Shown here: positions 6,948 through 7,379 of the stretch, piece after piece
Numbering within the stretch: the stretch's first letter is position 1
Layout of the letters: every line of letters begins with the position of its first letter
Origin: Bacteroidales bacterium
GTDB taxonomy: Bacteria > Bacteroidota > Bacteroidia > Bacteroidales > Muribaculaceae
Assembly (NCBI GenBank): GCA_003150235.1
Contig: QAMW01000002.1
Coordinates: forward strand, 1-7,379
Direction of reading: 5' to 3'
DNA length: 7,379 bases
Notes under the pieces: model-generated
Seen by the model: only the letters and a program-made list of their open reading frames with translations
What the model was told of the DNA's origin: nothing
The model's database searches: none
Position numbers and translations under genes: made by a program

Positions 6948-6983
6948 AAAGCCAATTACCCGAGCAATCGGATAATTGGCTTT
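6948..6983 (+). terminator. Intrinsic terminator of the pilus operon, GCAA-tetraloop hairpin
   Basis: AAAGCCAATTA (6948-6958) pairs perfectly with TAATTGGCTTT (6973-6983). After one C-A mismatch the stem continues with CCGA/TCGG (6960-6963 and 6968-6971), closed by a GCAA tetraloop. The right arm ends in TTT, followed by AGACTTT. It lies 127 bases after the tip gene's stop. Those 127 bases are AT-rich and contain nothing else I can identify. The stem's A-rich left side means it could also work for transcription from the right. Confidence 0.7.
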
Positions 6984-6995
6984 AGACTTTCCCTC

Positions 6996-7029
6996 GCAAC
7001 GCCTCTGTGGCGCGGGCAACGCCTCTGTG
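6996..7029 (+). repeat. Tandem 14-base direct repeat, 20-base period
   Basis: GCAACGCCTCTGTG occurs at 6996-7009 and again at 7016-7029, both non-coding. The second copy runs directly into the inverted REP-like copy at 7029-7055. Confidence 0.55.
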
Positions 7030-7055
7030 CGGGCAAGCTTCCGCTCGCCCCTACA
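7029..7055. repeat. REP-like GC-rich palindrome, right copy (inverted)
   Basis: This is the reverse complement of bases 1-27 with 25 of 27 matching. Its internal stem GGGCAAG/CTCGCCC carries one mismatch, unlike the perfect left copy. Nearby, CCGGGAGGG at 7101-7109 is likewise inverted relative to CCCTCCCGG at 45-53, so the similarity between the two ends may extend beyond the core unit. Confidence 0.6.
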
Positions 7056-7141
7056 ACGGCATGTAAATCAACAGAGTGAACCGCGTAGCAGTAGGGGCGT
7101 CCGGGAGGGCAATGTCACTAACTTAAGGTTCAATGGGTATA

Positions 7142-7159
7142 AATCCCCGCAAGGGGATT
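7142..7159. repeat. GCAA-capped 7-bp hairpin
   Basis: AATCCCC (7142-7148) and GGGGATT (7153-7159) form a perfect stem around GCAA, a GNRA-type tetraloop. It is non-coding, about 190 bases beyond the operon terminator, and is the first member of the palindrome cluster that fills 7142-7370. Confidence 0.5.
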
Positions 7160-7170
7160 CATTTCGTTAA

Positions 7171-7200
7171 CCGCGGGTAATGCCGAAGGCATACCCGTGG
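7171..7200. repeat. REP-like hairpin A
   Basis: CCGCGGGT (7171-7178) pairs with ACCCGTGG (7193-7200), with one G-T wobble. ATGCC (7180-7184) pairs with GGCAT (7188-7192) around GAA, and A7179 is bulged. It shares its outer arms with hairpin B at 7312-7342 in inverted orientation but has a different inner stem. Confidence 0.55.
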
Positions 7201-7225
7201 CTCAAGGGACCCTCTCCTTGGCTCA

Positions 7226-7286
7226 ACCCCGAAGCGGGTTGCATAGGTATTTGATTAGCATATATTTATGCAACCCGCTTCGGGGT
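7226..7286. repeat. Long perfect hairpin, 20-bp stem
   Basis: Bases 7226-7245 are perfectly complementary to 7267-7286, and the stem can extend further with wobble pairs into an AT-rich loop. The arms carry ACCCCGAAGCGGGTTGCAT and its complement, and each arm also holds a small internal palindrome. TTTT follows shortly after (7288-7292), so it could stop transcription on the + strand. It lies at the centre of the 16-bp inverted repeat. Confidence 0.65.
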
Positions 7287-7311
7287 AGTTTTGTTGTGGT
7301 GGTATCGCTTT

Positions 7312-7342
7312 CCACGGGTGCCCCATTCGGGGCTACCCGCGG
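7312..7342. repeat. REP-like hairpin B
   Basis: Outer arms CCACGGGT and ACCCGCGG pair with one mismatch and a bulged T7334. The inner stem GCCCC/GGGGC closes on ATTC. Read on the opposite strand its outer arms are the same as hairpin A (7171-7200), while the inner stem differs in sequence but is still self-complementary. That pattern suggests pressure to keep the structure. Confidence 0.55.
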
Positions 7343-7353
7343 TTAACGACATC

Positions 7354-7370
7354 TTGCCCATTCCGGGCAA
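7354..7370. repeat. 6-bp hairpin (TTGCCC/GGGCAA)
   Basis: TTGCCC (7354-7359) and GGGCAA (7365-7370) pair perfectly around a 5-base loop. It is the last palindrome before the window ends, and may continue a longer repeat beyond 7379. Confidence 0.4.
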
Positions 7371-7379
7371 AATCCTTAA

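Larger units (their letters stand above)
7164..7349. repeat. 16-bp perfect inverted repeat enclosing a palindrome cluster
   Basis: TCGTTAACCGCGGGTA at 7164-7179 is the exact reverse complement of 7334-7349. The 154 bases between hold a central hairpin (7226-7286), and each arm is itself half of a smaller hairpin (7171-7200 and 7312-7342). No protein frame or clear promoter is seen inside. It is either two dispersed repeat copies in opposite orientation, a small mobile non-coding element, or an invertible segment. Confidence 0.6.

Noticed and set aside
6976..7170. 64-codon + strand frame in the repeat region
   Set aside because: It runs through the 14-base direct repeats, the REP-like copy and the 7142-7159 hairpin. 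The sequence is explained by repeats and the protein is compositionally odd with no ribosome site.
7226..7286. Insertion sequence or transposon ends
   Set aside because: The inverted arms are perfect, but only 21 bases separate them and no transposase frame is present in the window. A mobile non-coding unit remains possible and is given as a finding.
6996..7370. CRISPR array
   Set aside because: The repeats are of different kinds and sizes, the only direct repeat occurs twice at a 20-base period, and most symmetry is inverted. There is no regular repeat-spacer pattern and no cas gene.

Overview
The window looks like a type V (Bacteroidales-type) pilus locus from a gut Bacteroidota bacterium, probably order Bacteroidales. 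A Muribaculaceae-like genome is my best guess, from the mixed GC content and the small GC-rich palindromes between genes. Every recognisable gene lies on the + strand. The family calls come from reading the proteins, not from a search.

Layout. Positions 1-307 are non-coding: a GC-rich palindromic repeat (1-27), small repeats, and a candidate Bacteroidota promoter (199-230). Next comes an OmpA-like/DUF3575 outer-membrane gene that is broken into two reading frames at a run of eight Cs (308-778 and 823-1608). It is followed, with a 4-base ATGA overlap and a strong ribosome binding site, by a DUF5119 lipoprotein (1605-2564) that resembles FimB/Mfa2-type pilus anchor proteins. After an AT-rich 57-base gap comes a fimbrillin-family pilin lipoprotein (2622-3908). 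A 251-base gap with several hairpins leads to a very large fimbrillin-family protein (4160-6820, 886 aa). This has a fimbrillin N-terminal half, an Ig/BACON-like middle, a 'NCYIVNAPGTY' module and a C-terminal C-type-lectin-like/FISUMP-type domain, and is a likely tip or adhesin subunit. Its gene ends with three in-frame stops and a strong hairpin terminator at 6948-6983. The remaining 400 bases are non-coding and packed with palindromes, including a 16-bp perfect inverted repeat around a 20-bp perfect hairpin.

How the genes could work together (inference). The lipoproteins would be exported across the inner membrane, lipidated and moved to the outer surface. The DUF5119 protein would anchor the fibre, the 428-aa fimbrillin would be the stalk or a subunit of it, and the 886-aa protein would sit at the tip and bind a ligand. 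The OmpA/DUF3575 protein would be a barrel with a peptidoglycan-binding-like domain that supports the structure in the envelope. Its expression may be switchable through the C8 tract.

Points most worth a second look: the C8 frameshift (phase variation, recoding or sequencing error), the AT-rich lectin-like end of the tip gene with an atypical final segment (possible target of a diversity-generating retroelement located elsewhere), the hairpins between pilin and tip genes, and the palindrome cluster at 7142-7370.
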